DNA of 61,559 nt from JAJDIA01 sp031555505 (GTDB taxonomy: Bacteria > Bacteroidota > Bacteroidia > Bacteroidales > Tannerellaceae): assembly GCA_031555505.1 (NCBI GenBank), contig JAVBUH010000038.1:1-61559 (forward strand), written 5' to 3'. The notes under the pieces were generated by a model that was not told the DNA's origin, made no database searches, and was given only the letters and a program-made list of their open reading frames with translations. Position numbers and translations under genes: made by a program. This document shows, piece after piece, positions 17,289 through 26,750 of the stretch (positions within the stretch are counted from its first letter, which is position 1; each line of letters begins with the position of its first letter).

Positions 17289-18299
17289 TTATTGGGCTTC
17301 CTGCGTTTCGAGCCAGCTAAAGATGGCTTGGTAGGCATTATCCCGTGCCGGTTGGGGAGACAAGATGAGGTCGTGAATGCCATTCGGAATTCGTTGGCAG
17401 GTTACCTGATCGCCAAGGCGAGCACCGTAACGCTGGATATCTTCCACATCGAGTACGATGTCGGCGCTCAGGTATTCATCTTGCCAATTTTTGGTCTCGG
17501 GAAAGGATTTATCTGAAGAAAGCACCAACACAGGGCAGGGGAGTAGTAACCCTTTCTGCACTTTTTGGTGTGCATGGTGAATAGCCTTGAGCCAGCCGGC
17601 TTTTTTAGCTGGTGAATGCAGTAATTTCCAGTCGGTATCGAATGTCCATTCACCGTGATATTGTTTAAGCAGGCTCTCAGCATAAGACGCGATTCCCTGC
17701 CCTTGGACAGTGAGTGTCGGAAAGAGTTTGCCGATGAACGAAACGACAGGGATCACAATGTGCTCCATTAACCAACTCATGTTCATATCGAGGAAAGGGC
17801 TGTTTAGGATTAGGGCATCTACCGGTTGTTTTTGTCTTCGGTTGTCAATGTACAGAGAACCGATCAAACCGCCCGTGGAGTGTCCCATCAGGATCACCCG
17901 GCTGTTTCCTTCAGATTGGATCACAGCCAGGACCGTATCTATATCAGCATAATATTCACTGATGTCTTTACAGGAAAAAGGTTTCTGATGCGTCCGGATG
18001 GAACGCCCGTATTTTCGCAGGTCGATGGCATAAAAGTTATAGCCATGGTGGTTAACGCTGTCGCCCAGTGCCTGCTGGAAGAAATAATCATTGTACCCGT
18101 GTACATATAACACAGCCTGCTTCACACCAGGCAAAGCAGGCTTCTTGATAAGGGTACAGACCACAGGACCTTCGTAGTCGTCAGGCATCTGAAGGGTTCG
18201 GGCTACATAGCTGTTACCCAATATGTCGGGAGCATACTGAGCCTTGGCTCCACAAACGAGGCATATACAAAGTTCAACTACCCACAGCCACCTTCTCAT
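17289..18299 (-). CDS. Exported alpha/beta hydrolase (serine lipase/esterase type)
   Basis: A 336-aa protein with a signal peptide (about 1-20) and an alpha/beta hydrolase domain. The nucleophile elbow is GHSTGG with Ser141. The oxyanion region is YVHGYND, and the C-terminal HDL in GIHDLILS supplies the catalytic His. The overall pattern resembles lysophospholipase-type hydrolases. ATG at 18299 is preferred over GTG at 18308. It begins 13 nt after mscL, so the two are probably co-transcribed. The substrate is unknown. Confidence 0.8.
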   Translation of the reverse strand: MRRWLWVVELCICLVCGAKAQYAPDILGNSYVARTLQMPDDYEGPVVCTLIKKPALPGVKQAVLYVHGYNDYFFQQALGDSVNHHGYNFYAIDLRKYGRSIRTHQKPFSCKDISEYYADIDTVLAVIQSEGNSRVILMGHSTGGLIGSLYIDNRRQKQPVDALILNSPFLDMNMSWLMEHIVIPVVSFIGKLFPTLTVQGQGIASYAESLLKQYHGEWTFDTDWKLLHSPAKKAGWLKAIHHAHQKVQKGLLLPCPVLVLSSDKSFPETKNWQDEYLSADIVLDVEDIQRYGARLGDQVTCQRIPNGIHDLILSPQPARDNAYQAIFSWLETQEAQ

Positions 18300-18312
18300 G
18301 CCATGCACACGT

Positions 18313-18735
18313 TTATTTTTTTTCTTTCAGCAGATCGCGGATCTCTGTGAGCAACTGAATATCAGCAGGAGGAGTTGCAGGAGGAGCCGGCACTTCTTCT
18401 TTCTTTTTGTTCAGTGAATTAATCCCCTTGATCATCATGAAGACGGCGAAGGCGATAATGATGAAGTCGAATGTGACCTGCATGAAGTTTCCATAATTGA
18501 TCGTCACGGCCGGCGCCACTACTTCGCTGCCTTCCATTACGGCTGCTTTGAGTGTGATCTTCAGGTCAGTAAAATTCACACCGCCTACCAACAATCCGAT
18601 ACCCGGCATGATAATATCGCTTACAATCGAAGATACGATCTTACCGAACGCACCACCGATAATGATACCGACTGCCATGTCGATCACGTTTCCGCGCATG
18701 GCAAACTGCTTGAATTCGTTTAAAATCTTTTTCAT
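18313..18735 (-). CDS. mscL: Large-conductance mechanosensitive channel MscL
   Basis: Homopentameric inner-membrane channel that opens under membrane tension in hypo-osmotic shock. The 140-aa protein starts MKKILNEFKQFAMRGNVIDM, the conserved N-terminal amphipathic helix. TM1 follows (GIIIGGAFGKIVSSIVSDII) and TM2 lies at about 85-108. The cytoplasmic end (IQLLTEIRDLLKEKK) is the usual helical bundle. A short proline-rich linker (APPATPPA) precedes it. Confidence 0.97.
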   Translation of the reverse strand: MKKILNEFKQFAMRGNVIDMAVGIIIGGAFGKIVSSIVSDIIMPGIGLLVGGVNFTDLKITLKAAVMEGSEVVAPAVTINYGNFMQVTFDFIIIAFAVFMMIKGINSLNKKKEEVPAPPATPPADIQLLTEIRDLLKEKK

Positions 18736-18825
18736 TACTTTGCTTTTTCTGTACTTGATCTAAAACACATTTATTTTATAACCGTCTATCCATACCAATT
18801 GTTAATAGTAGACAGTCTTTTGCGC

Positions 18826-19629
18826 TTATTTGCTTGCTTTCAGTCCCCGGATCACAGACGAAGTAAACCCTGAAAGTTCCATCTCATTCAGACCCTTGAT
18901 AGTGATACCGCCAGGAGTGGTTACTTTGTCTATTTCTGATTCCGGGTTGCTTTTGTTCTCAAGCAGTAGTTCAACGGCTCCTTTCACGGTGTGAACCACA
19001 ATTTCCTGTGCTTCTTTCGGATAAAAGCCCAGTTCCACCCCCCCTTCAATAGCTGCGCGGATGTAGCGAAGTGCGAACGCTACGCCACTGGATGCCAATG
19101 CTGTACCGGCAGCCATCAAGCGTTCTTCCACGAGCATGGAATTACCTAATTCATTGAATATTTTCAACACAAGGTCGATTTGACCTTTGGTGGCATTACG
19201 AGCCGAAACGAACGTCATACTACTCATCACTTCAATGGCTGTATTGGGCATAATACGGAAGATGGTAGGAGTAGCCAGGATGTCATATTCCAGGTTTTTG
19301 GTTAGGAAACCGTTCAGCTGGTCGAAGGTAATGCCGGCTGCTACGGATATAAAGAGCTGTCTGTCAAGGTCGAGTGCCGGCTTGATTTCATCAATGATAC
19401 TTTCCACTCGCCAGGGTTTGACGGCAATGATTACAATATCCGCACCTCTTACGGCACTCACATTGTCGTGTGTCAATGTAAAATCGGCATGTCTGCCTCT
19501 GATTTTTTCCAGCGAAGCTTCCGACTGTGTGGTACATGTGATATCTGAAGCCTTAAAAATAGTTCCTTTGGCCAGACCGTAGGCGATAGCTCCCCCGATA
19601 CTCCCTGCTCCGATAATCGTTATCTTCAT
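18826..19629 (-). CDS. proC: Pyrroline-5-carboxylate reductase
   Basis: NAD(P)H-dependent last step of proline synthesis. The 267-aa protein starts MKITIIGAGSIGG with the Rossmann dinucleotide loop at residues 7-13. The C-terminal dimerisation domain contains TPGGITIKGLNEME, the family signature. ATG at 19629 is chosen because the Rossmann strand follows directly and an upstream start at 19686 would reach past the -7 box at 19665-19672. Confidence 0.95.
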   Translation of the reverse strand: MKITIIGAGSIGGAIAYGLAKGTIFKASDITCTTQSEASLEKIRGRHADFTLTHDNVSAVRGADIVIIAVKPWRVESIIDEIKPALDLDRQLFISVAAGITFDQLNGFLTKNLEYDILATPTIFRIMPNTAIEVMSSMTFVSARNATKGQIDLVLKIFNELGNSMLVEERLMAAGTALASSGVAFALRYIRAAIEGGVELGFYPKEAQEIVVHTVKGAVELLLENKSNPESEIDKVTTPGGITIKGLNEMELSGFTSSVIRGLKASK

Positions 19630-19664
19630 TAATTTACAGTTTGTTAAGCTAATTATTGTGCCCA

Positions 19665-19672
19665 CAAAAATA
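19665..19672 (-). promoter_or_regulatory. -7 element of proC
   Basis: The minus strand reads TATTTTTG, a match to TAnnTTTG, 35 nt before the proC ATG. Confidence 0.5.
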
Positions 19673-19764
19673 GGGAAAATAATCAAAAGAGCAGAAGTCT
19701 TATCGTATATTTAGAGAATATAGGACACGTCTCGGCATTGCTACGGTGAAAACTTCGTTTCCTC

Positions 19765-19795
19765 TTTGCGCTGCTCTCGACTTTCACTATATTTG
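19765..19795 (+). promoter_or_regulatory. Complete Bacteroidetes promoter of the C1 peptidase gene
   Basis: TTTG (19765-19768), exactly 19 nt, then TATATTTG (19788-19795). This is the full -33/-7 pattern. The start codon follows 31 nt after the -7 box. Confidence 0.8.
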
Positions 19796-19826
19796 CGGAC
19801 AATTGATACACTTAAATTAAAATATA

Positions 19827-21011
19827 ATGAAGAAGATGTTAGCTGCCATGCTTTTGTTGGCTTGTTCGTTTTCCGTAGCTACGGCTCAGGAAGACAGTGG
19901 TTATGTGTTCACACCCGTGAAGGAATTGAAGATCACCCCGATCCAGAACCAGAACCGTACCGGTACATGCTGGTGTTTCTCTACGCTGGCCTTTATCGAA
20001 TCTGAAATTATCCGTATGGGAAAAGGAGAACATAACCTGTCGGAAATGTTTGTGGTAAATCATACGTACCGGGATAAAGCCGAAAAGTATGTGCGTCTGC
20101 ACGGTTCACTTGAATTTGGCGAAGGCGGCGCTTTCGACGATGTGATCTATGCCATCAAGCATTATGGCCTTGTTCCCGAATCCGTTATGCCGGGACTGGA
20201 ATATGGTGAAGACGCACACGTACACGGCGAACTGGAAAGCGTTATGCGCGGGTATGTAGATGCGATCATCAAAAACCGCAATAGCAAACTTTCTACCGCC
20301 TGGCAAAAGGGGTTTGCCGGTGTTGCCGACGCTTACCTGGGTGCATTGCCCTCAACCTTCACCTATCAGGGTAAAGAATATACACCGATGAGCTTTGTGA
20401 AAGAACTTGGCCTGAATGCCGACGACTACATCTCATTGACATCCTACACACATCATCCCTTCTACACCACATTCCCGTTGGAAATACCTGACAACTGGCG
20501 TTGGTCGTCTTCCTACAACCTGCCGATTGATGAATTGATGCAGGTATTCGACAATGCTGTGAATACCGGTTACTCCATTGCCTGGGCTTCCGACGTAAGC
20601 GAAATGGGCTTCACCCGTAATGGTATCGGCGTAGTGCCCGACGTGAAAGCTATCGAATCGGCTGGCTCCGACCAGGATCGTTGGGTTGGCTTGAGTGCTT
20701 CCGAGAAAAATGCTGAGTTGCGTAAGATCGCCGATAAACCCTGCCAGGAATTGGCTATTACACAGGAAATGCGTCAGGAAGCCTACGATAATTACCAGAC
20801 AACAGACGACCATGGCATGCAGATCTACGGGATTGCCAAGGATCAAAACGGTAAGAAATTCTATATGGTGAAGAACTCTTGGGGCACAAACTCCAAGTAT
20901 AAAGGCGTCTGGTATGTATCCGAAGCTTTTGCCCGCTACAAGACCATGGACATCGTGGTACACAAGAACGCCATTCCGGCCGCTCTTCGCACTAAAATGG
21001 GAATCAAATAA
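19827..21011 (+). CDS. Periplasmic C1B cysteine peptidase (bleomycin hydrolase/PepC-like)
   Basis: A 394-aa papain-fold aminopeptidase with a Sec signal (about 1-20), so it acts outside the cytoplasm, unlike classical PepC. The catalytic Cys48 lies in RTGTCWCFS, the His in DDHGMQIYG (about 329), and the Asn in KNSWG (about 350). Papain-type enzymes have an upstream Gln for the oxyanion hole; Gln40 or Gln42 is suitably placed. Signal-bearing C1B peptidases are common in gut Bacteroidales and are thought to process peptides. A strong promoter and terminator bracket the gene, so it is monocistronic. Confidence 0.92.
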   Translation: MKKMLAAMLLLACSFSVATAQEDSGYVFTPVKELKITPIQNQNRTGTCWCFSTLAFIESEIIRMGKGEHNLSEMFVVNHTYRDKAEKYVRLHGSLEFGEGGAFDDVIYAIKHYGLVPESVMPGLEYGEDAHVHGELESVMRGYVDAIIKNRNSKLSTAWQKGFAGVADAYLGALPSTFTYQGKEYTPMSFVKELGLNADDYISLTSYTHHPFYTTFPLEIPDNWRWSSSYNLPIDELMQVFDNAVNTGYSIAWASDVSEMGFTRNGIGVVPDVKAIESAGSDQDRWVGLSASEKNAELRKIADKPCQELAITQEMRQEAYDNYQTTDDHGMQIYGIAKDQNGKKFYMVKNSWGTNSKYKGVWYVSEAFARYKTMDIVVHKNAIPAALRTKMGIK

Positions 21012-21030
21012 TTAGGACATATTATTAAAC

Positions 21031-21068
21031 AAAAAAGGCCAGCGACCCTAGAGTTGCTGGCTTTTTTT
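21031..21068. terminator. Bidirectional terminator after the C1 peptidase gene
   Basis: A run of A, then a 9-bp stem (21038-21046 with 21053-21061, one wobble pair), then seven T. It serves the C1 peptidase gene and the convergent lipoprotein gene that ends at 21081. Confidence 0.9.
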
Positions 21069-21080
21069 ATCCCAAACTTT

Positions 21081-21596
21081 TTATTTCAAGATCGGTGTCA
21101 ATGTATAACTTAACGTCGAATCATACTGTTTCATCTGATCGTCCAGCTTTGTCAGCCCCTTTTCATTCGCCCAGAAATAAAGAGGCGACCCTCCTGTTGC
21201 CGGTACCAGCTTATAAACAATCGCATTGTCATCAAAAGGAGCTCCTTTGATCACTTCTCGTTTTCCGTAGCTAAACTCGGTTTTATCATTTTTTTGATTC
21301 ACGTGCGTGTATGTTTTTGTTAAGCCATAGACACCACCGTCACCACCTTGCTGGTAATAGAATGTCAACAGATAGGAAGCTCCCATCGCTTGTTCACTGG
21401 GGATATCTCCACTGTATTGCTCTTCCACCACTTCGCCCTTTTCAGGTACGATGATCAGCAATTCCTGAACATCGACCGGTGTCTCGACTACTTCAATGTC
21501 GTCTTCCTCCACAACAGGAGTTTCACTTTCAGCTTTTTTACCGCCACAGGCAACCAATATACCAAATGCTACAATAGCTAATAGATACTTTTTCAT
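21081..21596 (-). CDS. Putative lipoprotein, 171 aa
   Basis: Starts MKKYLLAIVAFGILVACGG, a lipoprotein signal with the lipid-modified Cys at residue 17. An acidic, valine-rich linker (about 25-45) follows, then a small domain (about 50-170) with alternating strands. An NlpE- or META-like fold is possible because of the composition and the TY...YG...V pattern, but I cannot assign one. The ATG at 21596 is chosen since it places the lipobox correctly. Function unknown. Confidence 0.75.
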   Translation of the reverse strand: MKKYLLAIVAFGILVACGGKKAESETPVVEEDDIEVVETPVDVQELLIIVPEKGEVVEEQYSGDIPSEQAMGASYLLTFYYQQGGDGGVYGLTKTYTHVNQKNDKTEFSYGKREVIKGAPFDDNAIVYKLVPATGGSPLYFWANEKGLTKLDDQMKQYDSTLSYTLTPILK

Positions 21597-21681
21597 TTTT
21601 TTGTCATTTATTATTGTTTGTGAATATCTGTATATATAACAATAATTAGACAATGAAATGTTTAAAAGTGTCTGCTATTAT

Positions 21682-23916
21682 TTATCTGCCTCCTGCGGGA
21701 AGATGCTTTAACCAATAGTCGGCCATGCTTTTGCGCAGGTGAAGCGTAGTGCCTTCGCGCTCGTATATACTATGGCTGCGCATCGGATAACTGATCTGCG
21801 TAAATATTTTTCCCTGCCGGATCAGTTCGTTCACCAGCATTTCACAGTTCTGGTAATGTACATTATCATCTCCTGTTCCGTGGATCAACAACAGATTGCC
21901 TTTCAGTCCTTCGGCATAGGTAATGGGTGAGCCTTTGCGGTATCCTTCGGGATTTTCCTGAGGCGTGTTCATGTAGCGTTCCTGGTATATAGTGTCGTAA
22001 AGTCGCTGGTCTGCAACAAAGGCGATAGCAATGCCCGTATGGAAAATATCCGGGTAGCGAAACATACAGTTCAATGTCTGGCTGCCACCACCGCTCCAAC
22101 CGGTGATGCCGATGCGGGAAGCGTCGATATACGAATAGTGCCGTGCCAGATCGGTAATGCCACGGCTCTGGTCCTCTGCCGAGAAGGTGCCCACTTCGCC
22201 GTAGATACATTTCCGCCACTCGCGGCCACGTGGTGCATTGGCGCCGCGGTTTTCGATACTGACTACAATGTATCCTTGGTTAGCCATATACTGATTCCAC
22301 AGGTCTCCGCCGCCCCAACTGTCTTGTACGGTAGAACCGGCCGGTTCGCCATACACATCGATAATCACCGGATACTTCTTCGATGCGTCGAAATTTACCG
22401 GCTTGATCATCCAGGCATCCAGGGTGAGGTTGCCTGATTTTACTTTCACGAATTCCTTGTTGCGTAGTTTCAGTGCCACATATTGTTCTTTGGCTTTGGC
22501 ATTATCTTCAATCATCCTCACAGACTGATGTTTGGGGAAGGATACCATATCGATCACCGGAGGTGTAGCCGCATTGCCGAATGTATGTACTGCCCATTTG
22601 CCGGTAGGTGACATGCTATAGCGATGTTGTCCCGTCTGATTAGTAGGGCTCAGACGTTGTACTTCTCCCTTGCCGAAGAGTTTGGCGCTATACAGATAAC
22701 GTTGTGTGAAATTATCGGGCGATGCAATAAAATAAGTAATGCCTTGCTTTATATCCGTACCTACAGGCGAAATATAATCGAATTCACCTGTTGTCACAGG
22801 CACGATTTCCTTACCGTCGCGGCTCACGCGGTACAGGTGACGCCATCCGTTCCGTTCGCTCTCCCACGTAAACCAGGAGTTGTTTTTAAGCCATTGGATA
22901 TGATCGTTCGTATTCAGCCAGGCTGCATCCGAATCGGTGAAGACATTGACAGGCGTAGTGTTGCCGATAGTGGCGATCCACACTTTATTGGTGTTTTGCT
23001 GCCGATTCATCTGCTGGATGAACAGTTCGTTGGTACCGGGGATGAATTCCATGCGAGGAATATAATTGTTACGCGGATCGCCCGGGATATTGAACCAGGT
23101 AGGTTGTCCGCCCGATACAGCCACATAACCTACCTTTACGGCCGAGTTGGTGGTGCCGGCCTTCGGATAGGGGAAATGGATCACGCTGGCATAAATGGAA
23201 TCCACATTATTGATAATATCGAATACGCCTGTCCCTTGCGTGTTGCTTTGCCAGAAAGCGATATAACGGCCGTCGGCGCTCCAGCGGAAACCATCACGGC
23301 AGTCAAACTCTTCCTCATACACCCAGTCGAATGTACCGTTCACGATGGTTTCGCTTCCATCTTTGGTGAGTTGGCTGATCGTACCGGTCAGCAGCGTCTC
23401 CATATAAATATTATTACGGCTCACGTAGGCTACCCTGTTTCCGTCGGGTGAGAACTTGGCAAACATCATCGACGATTCGGGCAACCCTTTTCCCAACTGT
23501 TGCAGCTTGCCATCGGTAAGGCTGAGTACCCAGTAGTCCCCTCGCGTATCATAGCGCCATACCTGCCGTGTATTGGTATAGATCAGCACCTTCCGGTTGT
23601 CTGCACTCCATGAAATACTACGGATAGGAATCGGTTTGCCGGTCTCTTTGTTGATAAAGCGTTCGGCGGAGATGATAACTTCGCGGGCATTATCTTTGGC
23701 GCGGTAGGCCACCACATCCATACCTCTCATTTCTGCATTCCGTTCCAGGCAGCTGTAGCGTTCGCCATCCTTCATCCACGCCATGGCGCCTACACCCCGT
23801 GTTTGTATCAGTTGGCCGTTGATGACATCTTCCAGCACGAATGGTTGTTGTGCCATACAAATACATCCGTAAAACAGCAGTATCGCTGCCGATACAAGTC
23901 GATTCATTCGTTTCAT
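21682..23916 (-). CDS. Exported S9B prolyl peptidase (dipeptidyl peptidase IV type)
   Basis: A 744-aa serine peptidase with a signal peptide (about 1-22), an N-terminal eight-bladed propeller (about 40-480) and a C-terminal alpha/beta hydrolase domain. FDWVYEEEF contains the Glu pair that binds the substrate amino terminus in the DPP IV group. The nucleophile lies in GWSGGG (about 607), followed by Asp in GTGDDNVH (about 682) and His in MRSHSIY (about 714). It removes Xaa-Pro dipeptides or related tripeptides from peptide N termini in the periplasm. Prolyl tripeptidyl peptidase is the main alternative. Confidence 0.93.
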   Translation of the reverse strand: MKRMNRLVSAAILLFYGCICMAQQPFVLEDVINGQLIQTRGVGAMAWMKDGERYSCLERNAEMRGMDVVAYRAKDNAREVIISAERFINKETGKPIPIRSISWSADNRKVLIYTNTRQVWRYDTRGDYWVLSLTDGKLQQLGKGLPESSMMFAKFSPDGNRVAYVSRNNIYMETLLTGTISQLTKDGSETIVNGTFDWVYEEEFDCRDGFRWSADGRYIAFWQSNTQGTGVFDIINNVDSIYASVIHFPYPKAGTTNSAVKVGYVAVSGGQPTWFNIPGDPRNNYIPRMEFIPGTNELFIQQMNRQQNTNKVWIATIGNTTPVNVFTDSDAAWLNTNDHIQWLKNNSWFTWESERNGWRHLYRVSRDGKEIVPVTTGEFDYISPVGTDIKQGITYFIASPDNFTQRYLYSAKLFGKGEVQRLSPTNQTGQHRYSMSPTGKWAVHTFGNAATPPVIDMVSFPKHQSVRMIEDNAKAKEQYVALKLRNKEFVKVKSGNLTLDAWMIKPVNFDASKKYPVIIDVYGEPAGSTVQDSWGGGDLWNQYMANQGYIVVSIENRGANAPRGREWRKCIYGEVGTFSAEDQSRGITDLARHYSYIDASRIGITGWSGGGSQTLNCMFRYPDIFHTGIAIAFVADQRLYDTIYQERYMNTPQENPEGYRKGSPITYAEGLKGNLLLIHGTGDDNVHYQNCEMLVNELIRQGKIFTQISYPMRSHSIYEREGTTLHLRKSMADYWLKHLPAGGR

Positions 23917-24220
23917 GTGTATGAGATTAAGTTATTTTCACATCACAAAGAACGGAAAGATGCCTGATATATCAAACAGAATCTAAATTTTTATTAATCC
24001 TTTTCACTACCAGCTCAACGGTAATAGGATGATTTTTCGTCTTGGCAAACAAATTTCTCGTGTTCTTCAGATTCGCAATATACCATATACAAATTAACTG
24101 TAACTTTGCGGGAAAATGTTGATTCACATACATAAACGCCGTGCATACCACTTAAAACGTACTATATGCAAGGGTAATTACTTTCATTCACAGCAAAGAA
24201 TAACCATAAAATAGGAATAA
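23917..24220. other. 304-nt intergenic region between divergent genes
   Basis: AT-rich region holding the promoters of the S9B peptidase (minus) and the PQQ-repeat gene (plus). Only the plus-strand -7 box at 24101-24108 is clear. No RNA gene, repeat or small open frame was recognised. Confidence 0.6.
24101..24108 (+). promoter_or_regulatory. -7 element of the PQQ-repeat gene
   Basis: TAACTTTG, a TAnnTTTG match. It would give a leader of roughly 105 nt before the ATG at 24221, longer than most in this window. Confidence 0.45.
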
Positions 24221-25501
24221 ATGAAAATGAAAAACTACTCAGGTATCTCATCCTTTATCCTGCTTGTCCTGTTTGTGTGCTACGCCATAGATGCAAGAGC
24301 CCAGGATTGGGCGCAATGGCGTGGATCTAATCGCCAGGGTGTATCCAAAGAAACTGGCCTCAACCTCGACTGGTCTGAAAAGAAGCCTACCCTTACATGG
24401 GTATTCCGGCAAGCCGGTGCCGGATATTCAAGCCCTGTTATTGCAGGAGGAATCCTGTATTGCCAGGGAGCGGCAGACGGTAATGATTTTGCCTTTGCTC
24501 TCGATGCTAAAACCGGTGCGCTGAAATGGAAACAGGTACTTGGTAAACTGTTCGTCCAGGATCGTGGCGACGGCCCTCGTGGTTCGGTTACCGTCGATGG
24601 CGACAAGCTATACCTCGTTCGGGGAGGCGGCCAGATCCATTGCCTGTCGGCTGCCGATGGCAAACTGATCTGGCAAAAGGACTTCCGCTCCGATCTGGGC
24701 GGTAACATCATGTCAGACTACGATTGGGGATTCAGCGAGTCACCCTTGGTAGACGGCAACCTGGTAATTTGTACCCCTGGCGGTGCTAATGGAACCCTTG
24801 CCGCGCTCAACAAGCATACCGGTGCCGTGGTATGGCAGACTAAAGAATGGACTGATCTGGGAGGCTACTCGTCTATGATCGTTGCCGAGGTAGATGGTAT
24901 CCGCCAGTATATCCAACTTACCCGCCAGGGAGTAGCCGGAGTCGCTGCCAAGGACGGCAAACTGTTATGGAAAGCAGACGTGGCCGGAAATAGGGTGGCG
25001 GCCATCCCAACACCCATCTATCAAGACCATATCGTGTATGTCACCTCCGGATACAACGCAGGTTGTGCAGCTGTCCGCCTCACTAAATCAGGCGACAGCT
25101 TTACTGCTGAAACCATTTACGCCAACCGCAACATGTCTAACCACCACGGTGGTGTAGTACTGATGAACGGTTATATCTATGGCTTTTCTGACGCTTCCGG
25201 TTGGGTATGCCAGGATTTGAAGACGGGCGAAATCATTTGGAAAGAAAGAACACGTGATGCAGGCAAAGGCTCAGTCCTGGGTATCGGCGACCGCCTCCTC
25301 CTTCAGGACGAACGCACCGGCACGCTCACAGTCGCCTCTGCTTCTCCCAACGGCTGGCAAATGTTTGGCCAGATGCCTATCCCTGAACGATCCGAAGTAG
25401 GATCGATGGATAAAATGGTATGGACACATCCCGTTGTCATGAACGGACAACTCTACACCCGCGATCACGACCTCCTCTTCTGCTTCGATATGAAGAAGTA
25501 A
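24221..25501 (+). CDS. Exported PQQ-like beta-propeller protein
   Basis: A 426-aa protein with a signal peptide (about 3-27) and repeated propeller blades marked by ALDAKTGALKW, CLSAADGKLIW, ALNKHTGAVVW, VAAKDGKLLW and CQDLKTGEIIW. These are PQQ-type repeats, but a bound quinone is not implied: many such proteins are BamB-like scaffolds or carbohydrate-linked proteins of unknown role. The N-terminal QDWAQWRGSNRQG resembles the group found in Bacteroidetes and Planctomycetes. Monocistronic, ending before a terminator. Confidence 0.85.
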   Translation: MKMKNYSGISSFILLVLFVCYAIDARAQDWAQWRGSNRQGVSKETGLNLDWSEKKPTLTWVFRQAGAGYSSPVIAGGILYCQGAADGNDFAFALDAKTGALKWKQVLGKLFVQDRGDGPRGSVTVDGDKLYLVRGGGQIHCLSAADGKLIWQKDFRSDLGGNIMSDYDWGFSESPLVDGNLVICTPGGANGTLAALNKHTGAVVWQTKEWTDLGGYSSMIVAEVDGIRQYIQLTRQGVAGVAAKDGKLLWKADVAGNRVAAIPTPIYQDHIVYVTSGYNAGCAAVRLTKSGDSFTAETIYANRNMSNHHGGVVLMNGYIYGFSDASGWVCQDLKTGEIIWKERTRDAGKGSVLGIGDRLLLQDERTGTLTVASASPNGWQMFGQMPIPERSEVGSMDKMVWTHPVVMNGQLYTRDHDLLFCFDMKK

Positions 25502-25549
25502 AAAGAAGTACCTCAGGAGCAAAGCGAACGGGGTTGAAAACGTACATCA

Positions 25550-25586
25550 AAAGGCCGTCGTCCCTGGCTGGGGACCGACGGCCTTT
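25550..25586. terminator. Bidirectional terminator between the PQQ gene and argD
   Basis: AAAGGCCGTCG (25550-25560) pairs with CGACGGCCTTT (25576-25586); TCCC and GGGA extend the stem inward around a small loop. It lies between two convergent genes. Confidence 0.85.
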
Positions 25587-25610
25587 GTCATTATTAATCT
25601 AAAGAACAAT

Positions 25611-26738
25611 TTAAACTTGTAATACCTTCCGGAAGCGGGCGATAAAGTGGGCAGCTTCGGCCTTTGTCAGGCTAAGAGGGGGGAGTAGGCGGATGGTGTT
25701 GGTGCCGGCTACGCCTGTGAAAATTTTTTCTTCGAATAGCAGTTTGTTGCGCACTTCTTTGATCGACTCTTCAAACTCGATGCCGATCATCAATCCGCGT
25801 CCCCGGAGTTCCTTGATGCCCGGCAGCTTGGCCAGTTCGTCCATTAGGTAAGCGCCGACAGCGGCTGTGTTTTCGATGAGTTTCTCTTCAGCCATGATGT
25901 CGAGTACGGCGATCGATGCGGCACACGCCAGGTGGTTCCCTCCGAAGGTGGTTCCCAGCATACCGTATACCGGTTTGAACATCGGGCTGATCAGCAGTCC
26001 CCCTACCGGGAATCCGTTGGCAATACCTTTGGCAACCGTGATCAGGTCGGGACGGATCCAGGCGTGTTGATGCGCAAAGAACTTCCCGCTCCGTCCGTAG
26101 CCCGATTGTATCTCGTCCAGGATCAGCACCGCCTCATACTTCGTACAAAGGGCGCGCAGGTCTTGCATGAAGGCGTCCGTTGGCAGTTGTATCCCTCCCA
26201 CGCCCTGAATCCCTTCAATGATTACAGACGAAACATCGCCCTGCTTCAATTCCGCTTCTACTGCCTCCGGATCATTGAGAGGCAGGTAAGTAACAGACAG
26301 GTCTTCATTCACCGGAGCAATGATCTTTGGGTTGTCCGTCACCCGAACGGCAGCCGACGTCCGTCCATGGAACGCATGCTTGAACGCCAGCACCCGCTTC
26401 TTCCCGTTATGGAAAGAGGCCAGCTTCAGGGCATTCTCATTCGCTTCCGCGCCGGAGTTGATCAGGAAGAGGGCATAATCGTCATATCCGCAGGCAAGGC
26501 CCAACTTATCTGCCAACTGCTGTTGCAGGCTGTTGATCACCGAATTGGAATAGAACCCCAGCCGGTTTACCTGTTCCGTAATCGCTTTCACATACTTCGG
26601 GTGGCTGTGGCCGACAGAGATCACGGCATGACCGCCATAGAGGTCGAGGTATTCGGTTCCTTCCGCATCCCAGACCTTACATCCTTTCCCCTGCACGATC
26701 TCGATATCGAACAAGGGATATACATCAAATAATTTCAT
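25611..26738 (-). CDS. argD: N-acylornithine aminotransferase ArgD
   Basis: Class III PLP aminotransferase of 375 aa that forms N-acylornithine from the semialdehyde in arginine synthesis. The PLP lysine lies in TVAKGIANGFPVGG (about residue 236), and the GAEANENALKLA and LDEIQSGYGRSG motifs are intact. In Bacteroidetes the pathway is known to run on N-succinyl rather than N-acetyl intermediates, so the substrate here is likely N-succinylornithine. It is the last gene of the arg operon, 12 nt after argC. Confidence 0.95.
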   Translation of the reverse strand: MKLFDVYPLFDIEIVQGKGCKVWDAEGTEYLDLYGGHAVISVGHSHPKYVKAITEQVNRLGFYSNSVINSLQQQLADKLGLACGYDDYALFLINSGAEANENALKLASFHNGKKRVLAFKHAFHGRTSAAVRVTDNPKIIAPVNEDLSVTYLPLNDPEAVEAELKQGDVSSVIIEGIQGVGGIQLPTDAFMQDLRALCTKYEAVLILDEIQSGYGRSGKFFAHQHAWIRPDLITVAKGIANGFPVGGLLISPMFKPVYGMLGTTFGGNHLACAASIAVLDIMAEEKLIENTAAVGAYLMDELAKLPGIKELRGRGLMIGIEFEESIKEVRNKLLFEEKIFTGVAGTNTIRLLPPLSLTKAEAAHFIARFRKVLQV

Positions 26739-26750
26739 TGTGTCGTTTTT

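Noticed and set aside
17252..17383. N-terminal extension of the Wzi-like protein
   Set aside because: It would overlap the hydrolase gene and place the signal peptide in the middle of the protein.
22624..23451. A 275-codon plus-strand frame inside the S9B peptidase gene
   Set aside because: Antisense shadow of a real gene; no motif, no promoter.
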